DNA from: WTAW01 sp050124775
GTDB lineage: Bacteria; Acidobacteriota; Aminicenantia; Aminicenantales; Aminicenantaceae
Reading direction: 5' to 3'
DNA: 16,942 bases
NCBI GenBank assembly: GCA_050124775.1
Contig: JASFEP010000045.1
Coordinates: 1 to 16,942, forward strand
Shown here: positions 8,240-15,949 of the stretch, one piece after another
Numbering within the stretch: position 1 is the stretch's first letter
Layout: each line of letters opens with the position of its first letter
Notes under the pieces: generated by a model
What the model was told of the DNA's origin: nothing
The model's database searches: none
What the model saw: only the letters and a program-made list of their open reading frames with translations
Position numbers and translations under genes: made by a program

Positions 8240-8272
8240 AAAAGCTGCCAGCCTGAAAAGCTGGCAGCTTTT
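8240..8272. terminator. Bidirectional intrinsic terminator between priA and the pilus operon
   Basis: A perfect 13-base-pair stem (arms 8240-8252 and 8260-8272, AAAAGCTGCCAGC and its complement) with a 7-base loop. The right arm ends in TTTT and the left arm begins with a run of A (8236-8243), giving a U tract in either direction. It lies in the only gap between convergent priA (+) and the last gene of the - strand operon, so it should end both transcripts. Confidence 0.93.
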
Positions 8273-8305
8273 GTATAACCTGCGTTATAGGACAGAAATC
8301 TCGCT

Positions 8306-9211
8306 TCAGTCGCCCCTGTTCAGTCGAATTAAAGTTTCTGCATGAGCCCATGACGGATCTGAAGTCTGTAATTGTGCCTGGATCTTCACTAAGATTCCAT
8401 CTGTATAGATCTCGCTTCTTTTGGGCGCTAGATATGTAACCACCACTTCACCGTTTTGATCGGTTTTTCCTGAGATCTTCCTTTTTCCGTTTTGTTTAAA
8501 TTCTCCAGGTCCACTCATAAATTCCAACCAAATCTTTTCGCCTCTGACAGGTGCCCCTTTTAAGTCAGCTACTTTTGCTGTGATCGTGGATTGACGTGAT
8601 CCTAGGGAGCCGGAAGTTATCCAAAGCACATTGGGAGATGCCTGTAACCTGATTTTTTTGTCGAGCTCACTCACGATTTGAATCGGAGCGAATTCACTGA
8701 TCATTTCTTTCCCTTGCCAAGCAAGGGAGGCTCGAATGTGTACTCCTTCTGGGGGAAGGGGAAGGGCAGGCAAGTCACCGCTTGTTGGCGGGGGATCAAC
8801 CCCGGGAACCATTTCCCAGTAATAAACTACTTCTTCAAAAACCGGTCCGTAGTAAGTCACAGAAACACGGCCGTCTGAATCCGTGGTCTTAGCAACAACA
8901 GATTGGTTCCCCTCGAAATAACCATAATTTTCCAGTGTATTCCCTATAGTCATATCGTACACATCAAAAATGATCGTCTCGTCGGCGAGGGGAACACCTT
9001 GAAAAGTTGTTAGCGTGACAGTGACGTTGCTCGCATCTCGTGCTCCAGTCGCTCTCGCTATGAGAACATTGGGACTGGCTGAAGCGATCATCAGAACAGA
9101 GAATGTCGAGGGGCCTGTTGGAGCGGGTTGGTCGACCTTATTTCTGCAGGAGTAGAAAGAGACCAAACTCACGACCAATAAAAAGATGAGTAGGCTATGT
9201 TTTATTTTCAT
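8306..9211 (-). CDS. Predicted lipoprotein with two bacterial Ig-like (invasin/Big_1-like) repeats
   Basis: A 301-residue envelope protein. It opens with a basic n-region, a hydrophobic stretch and a lipobox ending SFYSC with C22 as the lipidated residue. No Asp follows at +2 (Arg), consistent with outer-membrane sorting. Two similar segments are visible, about 45-125 and 190-265. Each begins ASPNVL, continues with a TxTxTVxL-type strand and PLADE/PVRGE, and ends TDxDG/TDQNG followed by xVxVTYxxP. That pattern is typical of Big_1/invasin-like immunoglobulin domains. A proline-rich linker lies near 135-156. It is the last gene of the - strand operon; its ATG shares one base with the upstream stop (TGATG), so the two lipoproteins are coupled. 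The function is unknown; placement suggests a pilus or surface accessory. Confidence 0.75.
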   Translation of the reverse strand: MKIKHSLLIFLLVVSLVSFYSCRNKVDQPAPTGPSTFSVLMIASASPNVLIARATGARDASNVTVTLTTFQGVPLADETIIFDVYDMTIGNTLENYGYFEGNQSVVAKTTDSDGRVSVTYYGPVFEEVVYYWEMVPGVDPPPTSGDLPALPLPPEGVHIRASLAWQGKEMISEFAPIQIVSELDKKIRLQASPNVLWITSGSLGSRQSTITAKVADLKGAPVRGEKIWLEFMSGPGEFKQNGKRKISGKTDQNGEVVVTYLAPKRSEIYTDGILVKIQAQLQTSDPSWAHAETLIRLNRGD

Positions 9212-9843
9212 CAGTTTCCTCCACCATTGCCAGAGGATTCATTGGCAAAATTTGCGAAATAAACGGTTAGATATCCAGTGGCTTTGATCTGATTGCCGAC
9301 GTGATCCTCACCATAGAAGTCCACTTTGGCTGTGCAGTTGATGACACCGGAGTCCCTCCATTCATGCAAACCGATCAACGGCGGTTCGAGTTTGGCAACT
9401 TCCCTCACGATGACGAAATTCGCCTCCACTCCACTGTCGATGGGCACAACGATAGAAAGATTCCCTTCAAAGGAATAGGGGACATCCACGCCCTCTGTAT
9501 TTCTGCCATCGGCTCGAATGTAAGAGACAACGTAACGTGTGACTTTGATATCGTTAAAGTGCGATGGACCAGTCAGAGAAGCAGGATCGAGAAGTTGTGC
9601 TCTGAAGGCGACGAGTGCTGGGTCGGCATAAATCGTATCTTTTGATGGATCATCGGGATCTTGGTAAATCACATCGGATTGGAGAAAGTTGGCCAGGTTC
9701 CCTTCCATGTCACTTCCCGTCAGGTTCTCTACGATGAGCATACTTGCAGACCGCGTATCATCCGAAAGTGGATTGCATGCAATGTAGAGCAAAATAACCG
9801 GAAGGATTGTCAGGATTTTAAAGAGTGTTTTTAGCGTTTTCAT
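9211..9843 (-). CDS. Predicted lipoprotein of unknown function
   Basis: A 210-residue protein with a clear lipoprotein signal: basic start, hydrophobic stretch, and lipobox LYIAC with C23 lipidated (Asn follows). The mature part is acidic, probably beta-rich, and ends in a Gly/Asn-rich tail. I recognise no family. A short conserved-looking core is near 100-145 (VVSYIRADG, then a Val-Pro-Ile run), followed by a second strand-rich part to 200 ending LTVYFANFAN. It follows pilQ by 12 bases with an AGAGGGTGG ribosome binding site, so it is part of the pilus operon, and overlaps the next lipoprotein gene by one base. Co-transcription suggests an outer-membrane partner of the secretin or a pilus-linked surface protein; this is inference only. 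Confidence 0.7.
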   Translation of the reverse strand: MKTLKTLFKILTILPVILLYIACNPLSDDTRSASMLIVENLTGSDMEGNLANFLQSDVIYQDPDDPSKDTIYADPALVAFRAQLLDPASLTGPSHFNDIKVTRYVVSYIRADGRNTEGVDVPYSFEGNLSIVVPIDSGVEANFVIVREVAKLEPPLIGLHEWRDSGVINCTAKVDFYGEDHVGNQIKATGYLTVYFANFANESSGNGGGN

Positions 9844-9855
9844 TGTTCCACCCTC

Positions 9856-12339
9856 TTATCTGATTATTCTGGGAGTTATAAAAATTAGAAGTTCCCTTGT
9901 CTGTTTAGTCCGCGCAAAGGACTTGAAGAGATTTCCCAGAATGGGGATTTTATGTAGCAAAGGAACTTTTTCTCGTGTGATCGAGTCCTCAGTCCTGTAG
10001 ATCCCTCCGATCACTGTCGTTCCTCCATTGGGAACCATTACGGTCGTTTGTGCGCTCTGTGTGGTGATGGGAGGAATTCCGTTGACTAGATTGGCAAAAT
10101 CAGCCGCGTTATTCCTGATTTCGATGTACATGATGATCGTTCCTTCTGCTGTGATCTGAGGAGTGGCTCTCAGCTCGAGAGCTGCGTTCACATACCGTGT
10201 TGTCACAGTGAAGTTGGCCACTGTCTGAACCGGGATCTGCCGGCCCTGAATGATCTCTGCTTCCTGGTTGTTCTGTGTTGTAACTTTGGGCGCTGATATG
10301 ATGCGGCCTTCACCGGAGGTTTCCAGCGCTGTCAGGGCCATGTCGATCCTGAAAGTATCCAGGACATTCGCCATGGAAAGCCCGACTGCCGTGGTGAATG
10401 CCGGTGCGGGCAAATTGATTCCGTATCCGCCCAGCGGACCCCCGACTCCCTTCGTGACGATTCCCTGAGGGATCAAGGCTCCATCGACCAGCGTTCTGTT
10501 AGGAAATTGTAGGGAGGTCTGGTTGCCGTAAAAAGGATCGTTGATCCCACGGAATCCCCACTGAACACCCAAGTTTCTGATGAATGTGGACGTGGCTTCC
10601 ACGATCCGTGCTTCGATCGACACTTGAGGTGTGGCTGTATCGAAAACGTTTATCAGCCGCTCCAAGACTTCCATCCTGTCCCGAACTTCGGTGATGATGA
10701 GCGTATTCGTGCGCTCGTCAACAATCATCTCCCCGCGTTCCGACATCTTGGATCTCAGGAGGCCTTCGACCTCTGATGCACGGGAATAGGAGAGAGTAAA
10801 TGTCTTTACGACCGTAGGTCCCGCGATCACTTGTGCTTCTTGAAGTCTTCGTTCCTCTTCCTTTTCCCTAGCTAAAACTGCTGTTGGAGCGATACGAAGC
10901 ACATTGCCCTCGAGAGTTTTGCCCATCTTGTTGATTCTGAGGATGATATCCAGGGCCTGATCCCAGGGAGTGTCTTTGAGGTCGACGGTGACCGTTCCCC
11001 TGACTTCGGGATCGAAAACGACATTGAGTCCAGCGAAATCGGCTAAATAAAGAATAACGTCTCTCAAGTCTGCATCTTTAAACTTTAGACTCAGGATATC
11101 ACCCGTGTACTTGACCTGTTGCTCTGCCACTGTCTGGGGAGTGAACTGCTCTTGCGGCATGTAATGGGCTGACCCATTCCCGTTGGGTTCGGCGTTTTTG
11201 GCAAGTTCTGTCTTTTCAGTGTGTGTTTCTACGGCCGGCTCCGGTTCCTCATAGGGCTCGATATCCGGAGCAGACAGAGTTTGGTTATCTTCTTCCCAAA
11301 CGGTGGGTTCGCTCTCTTCTGGCGGTGCTGGGGTCTCGTTGATGCCCTCTTCTTCTGTTTCTTGGGGAGCAATATCTGCAACGGAATTTTCTGCGAAAGG
11401 CTTATCGCTCGTTTGGATGGATGCTTCTTCGATGTATGTGTCAGCGGTATGGACAGGAGTTTCTTTCTCAATCTCCAGAGTTTTTACAGGTTCTTCCTCA
11501 TAGGTGACAACTTCCTCTACCGTTTCAGGCTCTGGCTCACTCCAACTTTGTGCAAGCTCGGGGCCAGGTTCATTGTAAAATGAAACCGTGAACTCGCCTG
11601 AGTGTGTGTCGATCGTGTAGAATTTCGGTTCGGTGAGGTCGAATACAAGACGCGTGATTTTTTGAGTGTCTGAGTTTTGAAACTGTGCAGTCCTTACTCT
11701 GACTACGCCATTATTGTAGATGGGATAATCTGAGCTTTTACTCGTGAGGAGTGTGTCATAGAGGTCTACAACCAGACGGAGGGGATTGTTGAGGGCAAAC
11801 ACATGTGTCAGTACTTCCTCAGTCATTTTTGCTGTGATGTTCAATCTTTGCTCGTCTGTCGAGACGGTCACACCACTCAATCGAATGGAATTCGCATGGC
11901 TTTCGGTATCAAGAATGTATTCACCACCTTGAACATGACGCAGCTTGTTCAACTCTATGATCGTCGTGTTCTGACTCGAGTAGATTCTGTAGGGGACTTT
12001 TTCGTTTAATCCGATTAAAAGCCTAAGGGTTTCCCCATCTCCCTTTTCCAAATTCACGTCCTTGACGAGTTCAGAATCTTCCAGCTCCGCTTGAACTTCT
12101 TGTGATGGATCCGAGCATTTTAAGTCGACGACTACTGTGGATGGGAGGTCTGGTGCATAATAAGATCGAACGACTGGCATAGGAGACTGTGCTTCCAGCA
12201 GGACCTTGGTGTTTAGCTTACCAGCATGAACGGAGATCTTGCCTAAAACAACTTCTGACTCATGGGTATTCGCAAAACCACCTATGAGAGTAAGGACGCA
12301 CAAAAAGGAGAGTGCCTGGAAATATTTGTTCCTTTTCAT
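9856..12339 (-). CDS. pilQ: Type IV pilus secretin PilQ
   Basis: Forms the multimeric outer-membrane channel through which the type IV pilus passes. The 827-residue precursor has a signal peptide (1 to about 24), two AMIN-type peptidoglycan-binding domains (about 31-135 and 150-258), a long Glu/Pro/Thr-rich disordered linker (about 259-410), an STN domain (413-485, with DVILYLADFAGLNVV and the VDLKDTPWDQALDIIL block), a secretin N-domain (about 510-570, ending in DERTNTLIITEV and RLINVFD), and the secretin core from 573 (VSIEARIVEA) through the C-terminal GGTTVIGGI, VPLLHKIPILGNLF and LLIFITPRII segment. The architecture is complete. The ATG is one base after the pilP stop with GAGGAG upstream. 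It is the fifth pil gene of the operon. Confidence 0.97.
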   Translation of the reverse strand: MKRNKYFQALSFLCVLTLIGGFANTHESEVVLGKISVHAGKLNTKVLLEAQSPMPVVRSYYAPDLPSTVVVDLKCSDPSQEVQAELEDSELVKDVNLEKGDGETLRLLIGLNEKVPYRIYSSQNTTIIELNKLRHVQGGEYILDTESHANSIRLSGVTVSTDEQRLNITAKMTEEVLTHVFALNNPLRLVVDLYDTLLTSKSSDYPIYNNGVVRVRTAQFQNSDTQKITRLVFDLTEPKFYTIDTHSGEFTVSFYNEPGPELAQSWSEPEPETVEEVVTYEEEPVKTLEIEKETPVHTADTYIEEASIQTSDKPFAENSVADIAPQETEEEGINETPAPPEESEPTVWEEDNQTLSAPDIEPYEEPEPAVETHTEKTELAKNAEPNGNGSAHYMPQEQFTPQTVAEQQVKYTGDILSLKFKDADLRDVILYLADFAGLNVVFDPEVRGTVTVDLKDTPWDQALDIILRINKMGKTLEGNVLRIAPTAVLAREKEEERRLQEAQVIAGPTVVKTFTLSYSRASEVEGLLRSKMSERGEMIVDERTNTLIITEVRDRMEVLERLINVFDTATPQVSIEARIVEATSTFIRNLGVQWGFRGINDPFYGNQTSLQFPNRTLVDGALIPQGIVTKGVGGPLGGYGINLPAPAFTTAVGLSMANVLDTFRIDMALTALETSGEGRIISAPKVTTQNNQEAEIIQGRQIPVQTVANFTVTTRYVNAALELRATPQITAEGTIIMYIEIRNNAADFANLVNGIPPITTQSAQTTVMVPNGGTTVIGGIYRTEDSITREKVPLLHKIPILGNLFKSFARTKQTRELLIFITPRIIR

Positions 12340-12340
12340 G

Positions 12341-12799
12341 TTATCGCTCCTCTGGGTTAATTTCTTTTGTAATATCTCTTGGCCTTGTTAGCGGCACGCC
12401 CCTGTCTTCAGTCTGTCGAAACACGACCTTGTCGTCATCGATCGTCAGGACAAATCCGTTGGCGAACTTATCTCCAACTTTGATCTGGTAGGGGAATCCC
12501 TGGGGCCCGTTAATAATAGCAATATATTTTGATTTGATCTTGACAATACCGATGAGGACAATGTCTTCGATCATGTATGAACCCACGCCTTCTCCCCCCC
12601 GCTCTTCAACTTCACTTCCCGCAAGGAGGTCTTTGAAGGGATCTCTTCGGCCTTCTGAATCGTATGTCGGGGCTTGCTTCTCGAAGATCTCTTCAGGCGG
12701 CTGGGCTGGAGGCTCCTGTTGTTCCTCTTGTGCAGTGAGGGGCTGAAAACCCCAAATGAGTAGTCCGATGGCTAATAATAACATGATGTTTTTTTTCAT
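12341..12799 (-). CDS. pilP: Type IV pilus assembly protein PilP
   Basis: A 152-residue periplasmic protein that links the PilNO inner-membrane complex to the secretin. It has a hydrophobic signal peptide ending near LTAQ (A23), a Pro/Glu-rich linker, RRDPFKDLL at 51-59 (the conserved PilP entry motif), and the beta-sandwich core at about 73-135 (IEDIVLIGIV, YQIKVGDKF, VVFRQ). Unlike many PilP proteins there is no lipobox cysteine; the protein has no Cys at all, so it should be released by signal peptidase I rather than lipidated. The ATG overlaps the pilO stop by four bases, with AGGAG 7 bases upstream. Confidence 0.92.
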   Translation of the reverse strand: MKKNIMLLLAIGLLIWGFQPLTAQEEQQEPPAQPPEEIFEKQAPTYDSEGRRDPFKDLLAGSEVEERGGEGVGSYMIEDIVLIGIVKIKSKYIAIINGPQGFPYQIKVGDKFANGFVLTIDDDKVVFRQTEDRGVPLTRPRDITKEINPEER

Positions 12800-13377
12800 T
12801 TTTGTGCTCCTGTCGTCGCTTGCCCTTCAGTTTCTTCAGGAACTTCTTCTTTAAAAATGTATGTGGTCGCAGTCGATTGTGCTGTGATCGTCGAAGCGTC
12901 TGTCTGGTTACGGAGAGATTTTATCGTGAAATCTTCGATGTTGTAGAGGCGAGAAAAATTACTCAGTCTGTCGTAGAATAGTGCCAGATTATGGTAGTTA
13001 CCGGTAATCTCGATCGAGATAGGTTTTTCATAGTAGAATTCTTTGTCCACATCAGCCTTTGGGATGAACTTCTCGATAGTTAACCTCGAATCCCAGGCGA
13101 GCTGCTGGATTTTTCTGAGAATATCACTGATTTCTTCTCTTAGGGGGATTATGGTTTCCAGACGGCTTAATGTCACCTTCATCTCTTCGATATCTTTTTC
13201 GATCTGATCCATCTGCCTTTTCTTGGCTCTGAGTTCAACTATTTCTGCTTCCGTCCTTATTCTTTCTTCACGAACAGTTTGGAGCTCTTCGTTCTTCCCT
13301 TTGTAATGCAGGAAGTAGAAGAGCCCAAATATAATCACCGCTAAAAGTACATATCCATACCACGGCCAATCTTTCAT
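12796..13377 (-). CDS. pilO: Type IV pilus assembly protein PilO
   Basis: A 193-residue bitopic inner-membrane protein that pairs with PilN in the alignment subcomplex. A short cytoplasmic start is followed by one membrane segment (about 7-24), a charged coiled coil (about 28-75), the conserved turn LETIIPLREEISDILRKIQQLA, and a ferredoxin-like periplasmic domain including PISIEITGNYHNLALFYDRLS (about 119-140). The C-terminal tail is Thr/Glu-rich. GGGGAG lies 7 bases before the ATG, which overlaps the pilN stop (ATGA). Confidence 0.93.
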   Translation of the reverse strand: MKDWPWYGYVLLAVIIFGLFYFLHYKGKNEELQTVREERIRTEAEIVELRAKKRQMDQIEKDIEEMKVTLSRLETIIPLREEISDILRKIQQLAWDSRLTIEKFIPKADVDKEFYYEKPISIEITGNYHNLALFYDRLSNFSRLYNIEDFTIKSLRNQTDASTITAQSTATTYIFKEEVPEETEGQATTGAQK

Positions 13378-13991
13378 CGTATCTCCCCTTTTGTTTGTTC
13401 TTCAGATGCAGGGCTTAAGAGCGAAGGCCCTACGAATGTCGCCGTGAGAGAGAATTCCAGATACTGGTTATTTCTCACTCGCCTTTGTGTGGAGGAAATA
13501 AGGTTGACGTTCCGGAAATAGGGGCTTTCTTCGAGGTCGAATATGTAGTCGGCAATAAGGTTATTGGAGACCGCTCTCCCTTTCACTCCTATTTGCTGTA
13601 CGGAAAAGGAAAGCTCGGTCAACCAAAGCCAGTTGGGTAGGTGCCTGCTGAGCTCATCCATGATGATAACAGCGTTTTCTTGACGCGATTGCAGTTGAGT
13701 GATCACTCGGATCTTTCTCTCAAAGAGACTTTTTTGCTTTTCCAGCTCTTCGAGTTTGACAACGACGTCTTGAAGACTTTTTTTCTCTGCCTGCGCCTCT
13801 CTTAAAAGATTATTCTCTTTTGTCAGGGCATTCCTTTGGTAGAAAAAAAGAGCGACGATCGCGACCAGTGCAAAAAGCACGATCAAGGCCGCGAACGGCT
13901 GCCGTTTTTTCTCCCTGAATTCAGGGACCGGGGCAGCAGGCGTTTCTCCGATTTCTTTTCTTTCAGGTTTGAGTAAGTTTATCCTGATCAT
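13374..13991 (-). CDS. pilN: Type IV pilus assembly protein PilN
   Basis: A 205-residue bitopic inner-membrane protein. The N-terminus MIRINLLKP carries the INLL motif by which PilN docks into a groove of cytoplasmic PilM. A membrane segment spans about 33-51, a coiled coil about 52-95, and the rest is a periplasmic ferredoxin-like domain (MDELSRHLPNWLWLTELS, YIFDLEESPYFRNV, LEFSLTATF). The start is 3 bases after the pilM stop; no strong ribosome binding site is seen, so translation is likely coupled to pilM. Confidence 0.93.
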   Translation of the reverse strand: MIRINLLKPERKEIGETPAAPVPEFREKKRQPFAALIVLFALVAIVALFFYQRNALTKENNLLREAQAEKKSLQDVVVKLEELEKQKSLFERKIRVITQLQSRQENAVIIMDELSRHLPNWLWLTELSFSVQQIGVKGRAVSNNLIADYIFDLEESPYFRNVNLISSTQRRVRNNQYLEFSLTATFVGPSLLSPASEEQTKGEIR

Positions 13992-13994
13992 GGT

Positions 13995-15074
13995 TTATCT
14001 GTCCATTTTTCTTGTTGCAAGGCCAGTGGCCACTCCAAACAGAGCGGCCATTTCCTCGAAATAGATGTTATCGAATTTCTTATCATCGTAAGAAATTCTG
14101 CGGAACGGATTGAAAATTTCTGTTTTAATGTTGAACTTTTGTTCAAAACTACTCGGCAGATCTTTAAGCTTTGAGAGTCCCCCGCTCAGGAAAATGTGTT
14201 CGATCTTTTTCTCCTTTTTCTCTCCTGCTTCATAAAAAGAAAAGGTTTTCTCTATCTCTTCGAGAAGATTCTGCATGTTCATGTCGAGCACTGTCTGCAA
14301 CTGATCGGGTTGAATATCCTTCACAGGCAATCCTTTCAGCACCTTCTCCGCATCATCGAAACTGATGTTGAGGTCCTTGCTCAGGTTTTCCGTGAAGAAC
14401 GATCCGCCGATCGATAAGTCTCGAAACAGTTGAGGATTTCCCCGATCGATGATGATTACGTTTGTGATGTTAGCTCCGAGGTTGATCATTGCCACTGTTT
14501 TTGCGTTGATGATCTCTGGATAGTTATATTCCAGTGCGTTCTGCAGCGCAAATACATCCACTTCGATCGCTTCAAGGTTTTTTCTGGCTTGAGAGATGAC
14601 ATTACTATAGTTTGCGATCTTATCCTTTTTCGCTGCCACAAGAAGGATGTCCAGGTTCTTCTCTTCGGAGTGGGGAGCGGGTTTCAGGATGGCATAATCC
14701 ACATTGGTTTCTTCATAGGGGTAGGGGATGTTATGTTTCGCCTCCCATATGATGGATTCGGCCAATTCCTCCGTTTCCATGGAAGGGAGTGCGATTTTTT
14801 TGATGATAACCGAGTTCCCCGAGATCGAAATGACCACGTTTTTATTTGTGATCTTGTTTTCATCAAAAACCATTTTGATGGTTTCGACGACAGCTGCGGA
14901 ATCGATGATCGTCCCTTCGACAATTGCGTCATGGGGAAGGAGCTCGTAACCGATCTTCTTCACATCGAATTGTGTTTCCCCTTCCTTTTTCTTCGCTTTG
15001 AGTTCGACAGCTTTGATGGAATAGGAACCGATATCTACCCCAACCATTTCTTTGTCACGTCCTAATCCAAACAT
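13995..15074 (-). CDS. pilM: Type IV pilus assembly ATPase-fold protein PilM
   Basis: A 359-residue cytoplasmic actin-fold protein that binds ATP and the PilN N-terminus and anchors the pilus machine at the inner membrane. Visible motifs are phosphate-1 VGVDIGSYSIKAVEL (11-25), phosphate-2 INLGANITNVIII (197-209) and the adenosine motif IFLSGGLSKL (294-303). The 1B-type insert includes IIWEAKHNIPYP. Length and motif spacing are normal. The ATG is preceded by AAGAGG with 8 bases between, and the gene follows coaD by 19 bases. Confidence 0.96.
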   Translation of the reverse strand: MFGLGRDKEMVGVDIGSYSIKAVELKAKKKEGETQFDVKKIGYELLPHDAIVEGTIIDSAAVVETIKMVFDENKITNKNVVISISGNSVIIKKIALPSMETEELAESIIWEAKHNIPYPYEETNVDYAILKPAPHSEEKNLDILLVAAKKDKIANYSNVISQARKNLEAIEVDVFALQNALEYNYPEIINAKTVAMINLGANITNVIIIDRGNPQLFRDLSIGGSFFTENLSKDLNISFDDAEKVLKGLPVKDIQPDQLQTVLDMNMQNLLEEIEKTFSFYEAGEKKEKKIEHIFLSGGLSKLKDLPSSFEQKFNIKTEIFNPFRRISYDDKKFDNIYFEEMAALFGVATGLATRKMDR

Positions 15075-15093
15075 TTTTTTCCTCTTTTTTTTA

Positions 15094-15582
15094 TTAGTTT
15101 GTCCTTTGAATGCTTTTCTTTAATTTTTTCTCCACTTCTGCAGGCACCAGACCCGACAGGCTACCGCCCAACATGGAGACTTCTTTCACAAGATTAGAGC
15201 TGAGGAAAGAATAACTGATGCTGGGCATCATAAAAAGGGTCTCGATATCGGGATTCAGTTGTCTGTTCATGAGTGTCATCTGAAATTCATACTCGAAATC
15301 GGAAAGAGCACGAAGCCCTCTAATGACGATTTTGGCGCTGTTTTTTCTCACAAAATCCACGAGAAGCCCGTCGAATGCCTTGACCTCGATCCTTTTTTGA
15401 TCCAGAAAAATATCCTGAATCATTCTTACTCTCTCTTTAGTCGAAAATAGAGGCTGTTTTTTGGGATTTTCCAGGACAGCGATAATGATACGGTCGAAAA
15501 TCTTCAGCCCCCTTTCAATGATATCTACATGGCCATTGGTAATAGGATCGAACGAACCAGGATACACGGCTTTCCTTTCCAT
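15094..15582 (-). CDS. coaD: Phosphopantetheine adenylyltransferase CoaD
   Basis: Transfers AMP from ATP to 4'-phosphopantetheine, the penultimate step of coenzyme A synthesis. With the ATG at 15582 the protein has 162 residues, normal for the family, and begins MERKAVYPGSFDPITNGH, with the nucleotidyltransferase TNGH motif at 15-18. VIRGLRALSDFEYEFQM starts near 87, and YSFLSSNLVKEV (family YSFVSSSLVKEV) starts near 124. A longer frame opening with TTG at 15654 adds 24 residues without family support, and that TTG is the first three bases of a perfect TTGACA promoter element. No strong ribosome binding site is seen before 15582. It is the first gene of the coaD-pilMNOPQ operon. Confidence 0.95.
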   Translation of the reverse strand: MERKAVYPGSFDPITNGHVDIIERGLKIFDRIIIAVLENPKKQPLFSTKERVRMIQDIFLDQKRIEVKAFDGLLVDFVRKNSAKIVIRGLRALSDFEYEFQMTLMNRQLNPDIETLFMMPSISYSFLSSNLVKEVSMLGGSLSGLVPAEVEKKLKKSIQRTN

Positions 15583-15627
15583 GTTGCAAAGAGCATAGCT
15601 AATAATGCGTGTCGACTTGTTTAAGGT

Positions 15628-15654
15628 ATTATCAAAAATCATTGGCTTTGTCAA
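15628..15654 (-). promoter_or_regulatory. Predicted promoter of the coaD-pil operon
   Basis: On the - strand a perfect -35 TTGACA (15654-15649) is followed after 15 bases by GATAAT (15633-15628, five of six bases of the -10 consensus). The spacer is slightly short; TAATAC two bases further on gives 17 bases but a weaker match. Upstream the DNA is rich in A/T (15655-15710), as in UP elements. Transcription would start near 15620, leaving a leader of about 40 bases before coaD. Confidence 0.6.
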
Positions 15655-15866
15655 ATTAAAATAATACTTTTTCGCCTGGTAAATATATTATTTTCATTAA
15701 TCTTGCCAACATGGTGTCAAATCTCCCAAAAGTCGTCAATCACCTGTTGAGAGGAATCCAAAGGTGATTTTTCGGAAAGTTATCTCACCTCTTAGGGTTA
15801 CCTCTTTTTGGAAGAGTTTGTCTCAATGATGCGTGTTTTTAAATAATGTGTTAAAGATGATGAATC

Positions 15867-15904
15867 GAGCGATAGGAGCGAAAACATCTTCTCTGATCGC
15901 TTTT
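15867..15904 (+). terminator. Weak terminator-like hairpin
   Basis: GAGCGAT (15867-15873) pairs with ATCGCTT (15896-15902), one pair being a wobble; an inner GGAG/CTCT helix extends the stem after one mismatch. The right arm ends in TTTTC, a short U tract. CATCTT (15885-15890) in its loop can instead pair with AAGATG (15854-15859). It would end a + strand transcript from the structured region, ahead of the pcm promoter. Confidence 0.3.
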
Positions 15905-15919
15905 CAATAAAAAGGGGAG

Positions 15920-15949
15920 TTGGCAGATATACACCTTTTTTATTATTAT
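15920..15949 (+). promoter_or_regulatory. Predicted promoter of pcm
   Basis: -35 TTGGCA (15920-15925, five of six) and -10 TATTAT (15944-15949, five of six) are separated by 18 bases, with strongly A/T-rich DNA around the -10. The expected transcript start near 15956 leaves about 75 bases of leader to the chosen pcm ATG and lies only just before the upstream ATG at 15962, which favours the downstream start. Confidence 0.5.

Noticed and set aside
11221..11583. 120-codon open frame on the + strand
   Set aside because: Antisense to the Glu/Pro-rich linker of PilQ; the repetitive GA-rich codons on the other strand create a spurious Phe/Leu-rich frame.
14430..15065. 211-codon open frame on the + strand
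   Set aside because: Lies wholly antisense to pilM, whose motifs are unmistakable; its translation is unusually rich in Phe, Asp and Cys as expected for a shadow frame.
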